Assembly (NCBI GenBank): GCA_041485845.1
Contig: JBGPKH010000329.1
Span: 1 to 9,717 of the forward strand
DNA: 9,717 nucleotides
Origin: OMOG01 sp041485845
GTDB lineage: Bacteria; Acidobacteriota; Terriglobia; Bryobacterales; Bryobacteraceae
Direction of reading: 5' to 3'
This document shows positions 1 through 5,024 of the stretch, one piece after another. A program made the translations under genes and the position numbers. Each line of letters opens with the position of its first letter. The stretch's first letter is position 1. The notes beneath the pieces were generated by a model. That model made no database searches, had not been told where the DNA came from, and saw nothing but the letters and a program-made list of their open reading frames with translations.

Positions 1-2
1 CC

Positions 3-101
3 GCACTTTCCCCGATGCCCGTCAGTTACGACGTCCGGGATACTACGCTGCTTACGACGGCAACAGCAGTCCAGAGGCGGGAAATGGCGGCCGGGCTTTA
101 G
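3..101 (+). CDS. possible 3' end of an upstream gene (partial, unrecognised)
   Basis: The third frame is open from the window edge to a TAG at 99-101, giving 32 codons that end in QRREMAAGL. Third codon positions are GC-biased (about two thirds), as in the real genes here, which is the only reason to prefer it. A second frame (starting at base 2) is also open from the edge and runs without a stop into the kinase gene. No family can be assigned from so short a tail. Confidence 0.25.
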   Translation, partial: ALSPMPVSYDVRDTTLLTTATAVQRREMAAGL

Positions 102-157
102 CGAAGAACGCCCCAATACCAACCTTGGTTGGCGAGGGTTTACTAACATTTTTGGCA

Positions 158-186
158 TTGATTGCTTTGGGGGTGCGATCTAGAAT
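158..186 (+). promoter_or_regulatory. putative sigma-70-type promoter of the kinase pair
   Basis: A -35 box TTGATT (158-163) is separated by exactly 17 bp from a -10 box TAGAAT (181-186), in a locally AT-richer stretch of a GC-rich window. Transcription would start near 193, leaving a leader of about 40 nt before the ATG at 233, which has its own Shine-Dalgarno. This position favours the 233 start over more upstream starts in the same open frame. Called by eye against the consensus. Confidence 0.45.
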
Positions 187-232
187 CAGAACGCCAGGCG
201 GACTAGGATTCTGCCGGCCAGGAGACCAATTG

Positions 233-1579
233 ATGGAATTCCAAGTGGGCGAGACGTACTCCGGATATCACTTTCTCGATATTCTGAAGCGATCGAAGAA
301 CGGCATCGAATTCCGGGTAAAAAATACGCTGGTAGGGCGGCTGGAGGCCCTGCGCGCGCTTCCGGAAAGCGCGCAAAACGATCAGGAACAGACGGAGCGC
401 TTCTTGCGCGAAATGCGCGTGCATGCCGGCCTGCTCCACCCCAACATCGTCACACTCTTCAATGCGATCGAGCTCGAGAATCACTTGATCATCACCACGG
501 AACTGGTGGAAGGACCCACGGTGGCCGACAAGTTGCTTCTTGGACCGCTCCCTTGGGCGGAGGCCGCCGCCTTGACTCGACAGGCCCTCTCCGCAGTGGC
601 CTACGCGCACCAGCAGAGAATCGTGCATCGCGACATTAGCCCGGAGAACATCATTATTCTTCCGGATGGGGTTCTGAAGCTGGCCAATTTTGCATTGGCG
701 AAGGGACCAGGCAGTCCCAGACTTACGCAGGTCGGCACGGCAATTGGCAACTTGAAGTACATCTCCCCGGAACAGATCAAAGGAATGGGCGACGTGGACG
801 CTCGCAGCGATCTGTACGCGCTCGGCATGGTCTTATATGAGATGCTCTGCGGGCGGCCGGCCTTCGATTTGGAGAGCCACTTTGAACTGATGGCTGCCCA
901 GGTCAACCAGCCGCCCGTTCCACCCAACGAGGTGAACACAGCCGTTCCCAAGGAACTCGGCGCGGTGGTTTTGAAGGCCCTCGCGAAAGATCCCGCCGAA
1001 CGCTATCAGACTGCGGCAGAGTTCGATGAAGCGCTCGTCAAGGCAAGCGAGGCGCCCAGACCCGTTCAGGTCGGGCCGCAGCCGCAGGCCGCAGCCGCGC
1101 CCGCCCTCGACGGAGATCGGTCCACGGCCCCCCATCGGGCGGAGACTCCATCACCGTCCGGATCCGCGCACGAAGAGCCGGCCGCTCCGCCGATGCCAGC
1201 CACGACCGCTGCAGAAATACAACCTTCCATGGAGCTGGCCGGGCAACCCGGCATTGCGGCTACGCACGGGAATTCTGAAAGCGTGCCAGACGCCGCGCCC
1301 ATTGTCGAGGCCGCTAAACCATCGGAGCCCACACCATGTGTCCCGCCGCAAACCGTTCCCCAAACGGTCCCGGCAGTGGCGCCGGTACCCGCATTCCTCG
1401 CCGCTGCCGCGGACCCTTCCCTGTCGAGGCAGCTTGCCCATCCCCCGAGATCCGCAATGGGCAGCTTCCCCGCCGCTGCCGCGGACCCTTCCCTGTCGAG
1501 GCAGCAGCTCATTATTGGCAGTGCCGCCGGTGCGTGCTTGGGCGTGTTGCTGGTGGTCCTCTGGCTTTTCGTCAAATGA
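233..1579 (+). CDS. Ser/Thr protein kinase-family protein, predicted pseudokinase with C-terminal membrane anchor
   Basis: This is a 448 aa protein with a Hanks-type kinase fold at about residues 10-295, a long Pro/Ala-rich linker (about 300-420) and one C-terminal transmembrane helix (426-447), so the kinase-like domain should face the cytoplasm. Start: the ATG at 233 follows AGGAGA (220-225) by 7 nt. The frame is open further upstream, to base 2. Conserved: the helix-C glutamate E60, HRD (132-134), N139, and the SPEQ and RSDLY motifs. Lost: the Gly-rich loop (K19/S21 where active kinases have Gly), the VAIK lysine (R41), the HRDxK lysine (S136) and the DFG motif, which reads N152-F-A154. 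Loss of the nucleotide-positioning lysine and the metal-binding aspartate together predicts little or no phosphotransfer. It is collinear with the intact kinase immediately downstream and is probably cotranscribed with it. A regulatory or scaffold role for that partner is inference. Confidence 0.88.
   Translation: MEFQVGETYSGYHFLDILKRSKNGIEFRVKNTLVGRLEALRALPESAQNDQEQTERFLREMRVHAGLLHPNIVTLFNAIELENHLIITTELVEGPTVADKLLLGPLPWAEAAALTRQALSAVAYAHQQRIVHRDISPENIIILPDGVLKLANFALAKGPGSPRLTQVGTAIGNLKYISPEQIKGMGDVDARSDLYALGMVLYEMLCGRPAFDLESHFELMAAQVNQPPVPPNEVNTAVPKELGAVVLKALAKDPAERYQTAAEFDEALVKASEAPRPVQVGPQPQAAAAPALDGDRSTAPHRAETPSPSGSAHEEPAAPPMPATTAAEIQPSMELAGQPGIAATHGNSESVPDAAPIVEAAKPSEPTPCVPPQTVPQTVPAVAPVPAFLAAAADPSLSRQLAHPPRSAMGSFPAAAADPSLSRQQLIIGSAAGACLGVLLVVLWLFVK
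1394..1505 (+). repeat. 40-bp direct repeat, 72-bp period, inside the pseudokinase linker
   Basis: Bases 1394-1433 and 1466-1505 match at 39 of 40 positions. They are exactly 72 bp (24 codons) apart, so both encode the same AAAADPSLSRQ segment just before the transmembrane helix. The 32 bases between them are unrelated. It looks like a recent in-frame segmental duplication that lengthened the linker. Confidence 0.85.
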
Positions 1580-1674
1580 TGGGGCCGCGCCGGATGCGCG
1601 GCGCAACGCCGGATGCGCGGCGCAACGCCCGGATGCGCGGCGCAACGCCCGGAGGTTCTCCGCATGAGTCTTGA
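1576..1674 (+). CDS. possible bridging mini-ORF built from tandem repeats (32 aa)
   Basis: An ATG at 1576 overlaps the TGA of the pseudokinase gene (ATGA), with a second in-frame ATG at 1579. The frame runs through the three tandem repeats and stops at 1672-1674, 11 bp inside the next kinase gene, whose ATG is at 1664. The product would be a basic 32 aa peptide starting MMGPRRMRGATP. No good Shine-Dalgarno precedes it, so any translation would depend on termination-reinitiation. It may be a translational coupling device rather than a functional peptide, or it may be fortuitous. Confidence 0.25.
   Translation: MMGPRRMRGATPDARRNARMRGATPGGSPHES
1592..1650 (+). repeat. three tandem copies of a 19-20 bp GC-rich repeat
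   Basis: The unit GGATGCGCGGCGCAACGCC occurs at 1592-1610, 1611-1629 and 1631-1649. The second and third copies carry one extra C, giving a 20-bp period. Each unit holds two small overlapping inverted repeats: TGCG-CGG-CGCA and GGCG-CAA-CGCC. The array fills most of the 84-bp gap between the two kinase genes and directly abuts the Shine-Dalgarno GGAGG (1651-1655) of the second. Confidence 0.93.
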
Positions 1675-3133
1675 AGCGGGCACTCAGCTTGGAGACTACC
1701 GGGTCCTTTCCAGGATCGGCACCGGGGCCTACGGCGAGGTATATGAGGGCGAACACGTCATCACGCGCCGGCGAGACGCCATCAAGGTCCTGGTAGACGG
1801 GCGGCTTCACATCGCCGAAGAAGAACAGCGTTTCCTGCGGGAAATCCAGGTGCAAGCGAGTTTGCACCACCCAAATATCGCCGCCGTATACAACGCGTTC
1901 TCGACACCGCACGGTCTGGCGCTGGTGATGGAATTGATCCGTGGAGAGCCACTGAGCGCGATTCTGGCGCGGGGCCGTGTACCCCTCCATCGGGGGATCG
2001 GCTTTCTGCTCGAGATGCTGGCGGGACTGTCGTATGCCCACGCCGAGGGCGTCGTGCATCGGGATATCAAGCCCGAGAATATCATCGTCACTCCGGATGG
2101 ATCGGTAAAGTTGACCGATTTCGGGCTGGCCCGGTCCCTCACCAGCCCGCGGCTCACGCAGTCGGGGGCGTTCGCCGGCTCCCCTTGCTACATGTCGCCC
2201 GAGCAGGCGCGGGGAACCAGTACGGCCGATTCGCGCAGCGACACCTATTCCGCCGGTGTGGTCCTTTATGAGGTTGTTACGGGCCAGTTGCCTTTCATGG
2301 GAGAAAGTGCGTTTGAGGTCCTGATGGCACACCAGAACTCCGCAGCGCAACCGCCCGTAGAGTTGGAAACTACCATCGGGACAGAGCTGAACCAGGTGAT
2401 CCTGACAGCCCTCGAAAAGGAGCCGGACAAGCGGTATCAGACCGCCGGCGCCTTCCACGCCGCTCTCCAACACGTCGTGGCATCCGCCGCTCCGGCGCCA
2501 CCAGCCCCCCCGGCCGTCCATTACCGGCCGAAACGGATTGCTCTGGCGGCTGGGGTCTGTTTCATTTTCGCGTTGGGGACCTTTTATTCAGTCGTTCTCC
2601 ACCGGCGGTCTGGGCCGCCGGCAGTGCCGGGCCAGCGCGCCAAGGATTCCTCCGGGGTGATTCAACCCGCCCTCTTACCAAACACCGGCGAACCGGGTCC
2701 GGCGCCGTCTCCTGCTCCGGGTGACGCGACATCGGCTCCCGACTCGAATCCGGCGGCGTTACCGCAGCGTAAGTTGCCAGGCAGAGCACCAAGAGCCGTG
2801 CCATCCCCCCCGGCGCGCCTTCGCATCACCGGCTCATTACCAGACGATCCGAGTCCCCCGGCGCGCCCGGCGGTTGCGGCGACCAGGGCGGCGGAACTTC
2901 CTGTAACGTCGAGGCCGGCAACACCCGCGGCGCCGGAGCCCAGCCCCTCTACGGCAGTCCAGCCCGATCCTGCGAAAGCGTCCTCCACCAAGCGACGGAA
3001 TGTGGTGGTGCGCGCCTTGCAGAGGGTCTTCCGTCCACGGCGGGAAGCAACGGTCTCCAAACCAGATCCGCGTGCCGGCGAAGCATCCGGTATTCGTCCG
3101 GCGTCGGGGACTGAGCCGGCCAAGCGGCCATAG
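1664..3133 (+). CDS. Ser/Thr protein kinase (Hanks type) with transmembrane segment and Pro-rich extracytoplasmic tail
   Basis: This 489 aa protein phosphorylates Ser/Thr on protein substrates, judged by family. All active-site elements are present: Gly-rich loop G19-T-G21-A-Y-G24, VAIK-type lysine K41 (DAIK), helix-C E60, HRDIKPEN (132-139), DFG (152-154), SPEQ (178-181) and RSDTY (191-195). A single transmembrane helix spans about 292-312. It is followed by a roughly 175-residue Pro/Ala/Ser-rich tail, presumably outside the membrane. The tail contains two PSPPAR copies and a basic patch near 440-465, and no PASTA repeats are visible. The start at 1664 has GGAGG 8 nt upstream; an in-frame ATG at 1613 lies inside the repeat array and lacks such a site. 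Motif spacing through residue 195 is identical to the upstream pseudokinase, and both share SPRLTQ in the activation segment, so they are tandem paralogues. Substrate unknown. Confidence 0.95.
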   Translation: MSLEAGTQLGDYRVLSRIGTGAYGEVYEGEHVITRRRDAIKVLVDGRLHIAEEEQRFLREIQVQASLHHPNIAAVYNAFSTPHGLALVMELIRGEPLSAILARGRVPLHRGIGFLLEMLAGLSYAHAEGVVHRDIKPENIIVTPDGSVKLTDFGLARSLTSPRLTQSGAFAGSPCYMSPEQARGTSTADSRSDTYSAGVVLYEVVTGQLPFMGESAFEVLMAHQNSAAQPPVELETTIGTELNQVILTALEKEPDKRYQTAGAFHAALQHVVASAAPAPPAPPAVHYRPKRIALAAGVCFIFALGTFYSVVLHRRSGPPAVPGQRAKDSSGVIQPALLPNTGEPGPAPSPAPGDATSAPDSNPAALPQRKLPGRAPRAVPSPPARLRITGSLPDDPSPPARPAVAATRAAELPVTSRPATPAAPEPSPSTAVQPDPAKASSTKRRNVVVRALQRVFRPRREATVSKPDPRAGEASGIRPASGTEPAKRP

Positions 3134-3202
3134 CCGGCCGCGCGAGCGGTCCGCCGCGCCCGGAGCCGCGACCATTTGTTGCCCATCACACGAACGATGA
3201 CG

Positions 3203-3592
3203 CTACTCCTTGAGCACGCTATCGTCGTACCAGGGGCTGTGCAGACTGCGGTCGCCCTCGTTTAATTGGAAACCGGCGTGTTCTTTCAAGTCCAGGTAGA
3301 ATTTCACGCGGCGTAACTGGCTGTCGGTATAGATGCGGCCTTCGAGTTCTTTGCCAATCAGGCTCTCCAGGTCCTGGAAGAACTGTATTGGAAACACGAA
3401 AGTCGGGCGCGTCTGCAGTTCCGCATCCGCCGCGGTGAGGACGTCGGGCGAGCGGCAATAGCACTTCGTGACCGGGACCATACGGTCTTCCTCACCGAGC
3501 AATCGAGCCTCGGAGCGGCGGATCTTGCGGAGTCGTCCGGCACGAAGTTCCACGGCATCGTAATCTGGGGCAACGGCATTGTGCACGGTCAT
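3203..3592 (-). CDS. hypothetical protein, family not recognised
   Basis: The product is 129 aa from the ATG at 3592 (reverse strand), or 134 aa from a TTG at 3607. I do not recognise it. It is soluble, charged and mixed alpha/beta-looking, with no signal peptide or membrane segment. The middle reads VPVTKCYCRSPDVL (C-x-C) and is followed by a FVFPIQFFQDLESLIG segment. Codon use and composition look like a real protein rather than a shadow frame. A -10-like TATACT at 3607-3612 (reverse strand) overlaps the TTG, which argues for the ATG and a very short leader. Neither start has a convincing Shine-Dalgarno. It converges with the kinase gene and diverges from the small zinc-ribbon-like genes. 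Confidence 0.6.
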   Translation of the reverse strand: MTVHNAVAPDYDAVELRAGRLRKIRRSEARLLGEEDRMVPVTKCYCRSPDVLTAADAELQTRPTFVFPIQFFQDLESLIGKELEGRIYTDSQLRRVKFYLDLKEHAGFQLNEGDRSLHSPWYDDSVLKE

Positions 3593-3655
3593 GTCGATTT
3601 GAGACAAGTATAGCTGAATTACGAGCTCCGGACGTGCCGGCTTATGGCCTGATTA

Positions 3656-3687
3656 ACCGTTGGCAATATTGATTCCCTGCCAACGGT
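3656..3687. promoter_or_regulatory. perfect 10-bp inverted repeat with 12-bp spacer
   Basis: ACCGTTGGCA (3656-3665) and TGCCAACGGT (3678-3687) are exact reverse complements separated by 12 bp. They lie in the divergent gap between the unrecognised minus-strand gene and the first small plus-strand gene. No T-tract follows on either strand, so an operator or a leader hairpin is more likely than a terminator. A short CGAT-AAGA-ATCG inverted repeat follows at 3688-3699. Confidence 0.5.
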
Positions 3688-3753
3688 CGATAAGAATCGC
3701 AGTACGGCGAACGGCTTCCACGTCGAGCTGTGCCCTTGGAATTGGATGTAGAT

Positions 3754-3984
3754 ATGGTTGCAGCGTTGTTGAATGTGTTGTTCGGGTGCCGTCACAAGAG
3801 GCTAACCCGACCGATTACCCCGGCCCACAAGCCCGGTACGAAACCAGGGGATTCCTACGTCGCTTGTCTGGAATGCGGCAAGCAATTCCAGTACGACACG
3901 GAAACTATGCGCATGGGAGCACCGGTCGCCGTCGCGGCAACGGTTCGGCCTTCCCGCTACTATCCGGCGCAGTCCCAATATTGA
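3754..3984 (+). CDS. small zinc-ribbon-like protein (C-x-H / C-x2-C)
   Basis: The 76 aa product has a short hydrophobic N-terminus (about 1-11), then C12-R-H14, then C38-L-E-C41-G-K-Q-F. The spacing suits a small zinc ribbon, but metal binding is inferred from the Cys/His pattern only. Proteins with an 'LFGCxH ... CLxCGKxF' layout recur, to my recollection, as hypothetical proteins in acidobacteria; I cannot give a family number. The ATG at 3754 has a weak GGA 8 nt upstream; a GTG at 3730 would add 8 residues. The segment HK-R-L-T-RP and the C-x2-C-x2-QF pattern are repeated in the next gene, so the two appear related. Confidence 0.65.
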   Translation: MVAALLNVLFGCRHKRLTRPITPAHKPGTKPGDSYVACLECGKQFQYDTETMRMGAPVAVAATVRPSRYYPAQSQY

Positions 3985-4046
3985 AGGGCCGGTCACCCTT
4001 GGCCAACCCCGGCTTCAATACCGAACAATGGGCCGGAAAAGCCCTT

Positions 4047-4064
4047 GGTACTGTCGACAGTACC
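4047..4064. promoter_or_regulatory. perfect 18-bp palindrome, candidate operator
   Basis: GGTACTGTCGACAGTACC is an uninterrupted 9+9 palindrome ending 37 bp before the ATG at 4102. It would overlap a loose promoter-like pair (TTGGTA 4045-4050 and CATAGT 4070-4075, 19-bp gap). The size and symmetry fit a dimeric repressor. The TACTGT/ACAGTA half-sites are loosely reminiscent of BlaI/MecI/CopY or LexA-type operators, but the regulator is unknown. No other copy was seen in this window. Confidence 0.55.
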
Positions 4065-4101
4065 GGTGACATAGTCTTCTTGAAACATCGGAGGTGAACC
4101 A

Positions 4102-4287
4102 ATGTACGCATCTGAATCCTGCCTGGAGCACAGCCCATCAAATATTCAGCCGGCTGCTGCCTATTACCGACTGTTCGGAACCGTGAGTAGACTCTACTGC
4201 CGCCTGTTTCACAAATCCATCTCCCGGCCGGTCAACGGCAAATACCAGTGCTGGAAGTGCCTGCAACAGTTTGAAATTCAGTGGTGA
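4102..4287 (+). CDS. small zinc-ribbon-like protein, related to the preceding gene
   Basis: The 61 aa product carries C33-x3-H37 and C50-W-K-C53-L-Q-Q-F near its C-terminus. H37-K-S-I-S-R-P43 aligns with H14-K-R-L-T-R-P20 of the previous protein, and both end the core in C-x2-C-x2-QF, so they look like diverged paralogues, although the loop between the two halves is about 10 residues shorter here. A strong Shine-Dalgarno, GGAGG (4090-4094), lies 7 nt before the ATG. The 117-bp gap after the previous gene contains a perfect palindrome, which suggests its own regulated promoter rather than simple cotranscription. Function unknown; zinc binding is inferred. Confidence 0.65.
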   Translation: MYASESCLEHSPSNIQPAAAYYRLFGTVSRLYCRLFHKSISRPVNGKYQCWKCLQQFEIQW

Positions 4288-4301
4288 GCCGGCGCCCGCG
4301 T

Positions 4302-4317
4302 CATCGTAACTGCGATG
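4302..4317. terminator. weak hairpin in the convergent gap (possible bidirectional terminator)
   Basis: CATCG (4302-4306) and CGATG (4313-4317) form a 5-bp stem with a 6-nt loop, in the 47-bp gap between the convergent zinc-ribbon-like and cupin genes. There is no T-tract on either strand, so intrinsic termination is doubtful. Confidence 0.2.
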
Positions 4318-4334
4318 CCAGCAAACCACCTGTA

Positions 4335-4898
4335 CTATTTGGCTCCGTAGCCAGCGGGCAAGATTCTGTGAGGGTCGACGCGCACGACCAGGTACACGAT
4401 CTGGTCCGAAACGATCTCGCTGAACCAGTGCGGGGTGTTGGGTGGAATGATGATGACGTCGCCCGGACCGACCTTACGGCTAACGCCGTTCTGCACCGTT
4501 CCGCCGCCGCTGCTGGGACCGTTCAGCACTTTGACCACCGTGCTATCGGGCGACGATTCCCGGGGATTCTCGATCGTGCCGCCGGTGACGAGTGTAGCGT
4601 TGCCTTCCATGACGTGGTAGATCTCGGTGATCTGGCTGTGCTCGATGGCGCCGCCGGGGTTGCGGCCAGCGGTCTTGGCCCGGTGTACGACCCCGATGCC
4701 GACGTTGTACTCATCGTTAATGCTGACGACGCGGATGGCCTGGTCGCTGACGGCAGCCGGCGCTGTCTTCCTGACAGTAGCTTGAATGTCATCGTTCGAT
4801 ACGTCGGTGGCCGCTCCGCGCGGCAAGTGTGGCGTCTGGGCATAAGCGAGGCTTCGAACCAGCAGAAGCGCAAGAGCGGCAAGCTGGATATTTCGCAT
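4335..4898 (-). CDS. secreted cupin-domain protein
   Basis: The 187 aa protein starts at ATG 4898, with AAGGGAGGG just upstream; longer in-frame starts lack this. Residues 1-20 form a signal peptide with predicted cleavage after AYA20, so it is exported. The cupin barrel spans about 65-175. Motif 1 is H87-S-Q89-x2-E92-x2-H95 with G99, and motif 2 is G146-D-V-I-I-I-P-P-x2-P-H157. The second His of the usual H-x-H is Gln, so a metal site would use H87, E92 and H157, possibly with Q89 or H95. No enzyme activity can be assigned; cupins include isomerases, dioxygenases and sugar-binding proteins. It lies 126 bp downstream of the DUF4838 gene on the same strand, so cotranscription and a shared substrate are plausible. 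A short hairpin and a possible -10 in the gap leave room for independent transcription. Confidence 0.88.
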   Translation of the reverse strand: MRNIQLAALALLLVRSLAYAQTPHLPRGAATDVSNDDIQATVRKTAPAAVSDQAIRVVSINDEYNVGIGVVHRAKTAGRNPGGAIEHSQITEIYHVMEGNATLVTGGTIENPRESSPDSTVVKVLNGPSSGGGTVQNGVSRKVGPGDVIIIPPNTPHWFSEIVSDQIVYLVVRVDPHRILPAGYGAK

Positions 4899-4920
4899 GG
4901 ACCCTCCCTTCAGGATCTCT

Positions 4921-4926
4921 ATTCTA
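4921..4926 (-). promoter_or_regulatory. possible -10 element of the cupin gene
   Basis: On the reverse strand TAGAAT lies 22 bp before the ATG at 4898, which would give a leader of about 16 nt containing the Shine-Dalgarno. No good -35 hexamer sits 16-18 bp upstream, so this is weak. Confidence 0.25.
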
Positions 4927-5000
4927 CATGCACAAGAGTCGCAAGAGCCCGCTGGCTGACGCGCGCGCCTCAGCATGACGATTCCGGGCCGCGGCCGTGA

Positions 5001-5015
5001 GCAAGCGGGCCTTGC
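5001..5015 (-). other. small hairpin just after the DUF4838 stop codon
   Basis: GCAAG (5001-5005) and CTTGC (5011-5015) flank a 5-nt loop, 10 bp beyond the stop codon. A GGCCGCGGCC palindrome follows at 4987-4996. There is no T-tract, so it may partly attenuate read-through to the cupin gene or stabilise the 3' end. Confidence 0.25.
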
Positions 5016-5024
5016 CATCAGGCT

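Noticed and set aside
1592..1650. CRISPR array
   Set aside because: The three repeats are contiguous with no spacers and the unit is only 19-20 bp.
1151..2521. A 456-codon minus-strand frame opposite the two kinase genes
   Set aside because: It runs antisense across two clear kinase domains and the tandem repeats, with no domain of its own.
3140..3159. Terminator after the kinase gene in the convergent gap
   Set aside because: GCGC/GCGC and GCGG/CCGC arms exist but leave an impossibly small loop and lack a T-tract; this is better explained by GC-rich composition.
3660..4097. A 145-codon plus-strand frame overlapping the first small zinc-ribbon-like gene
   Set aside because: It starts inside the inverted repeat, lacks a ribosome-binding site, and the alternative frame carries the conserved Cys/His pattern shared with the next gene.
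4281..5000. A 239-codon plus-strand frame opposite the cupin gene
   Set aside because: The cupin frame has a signal peptide, cupin motifs and a strong Shine-Dalgarno; this frame has none of these.
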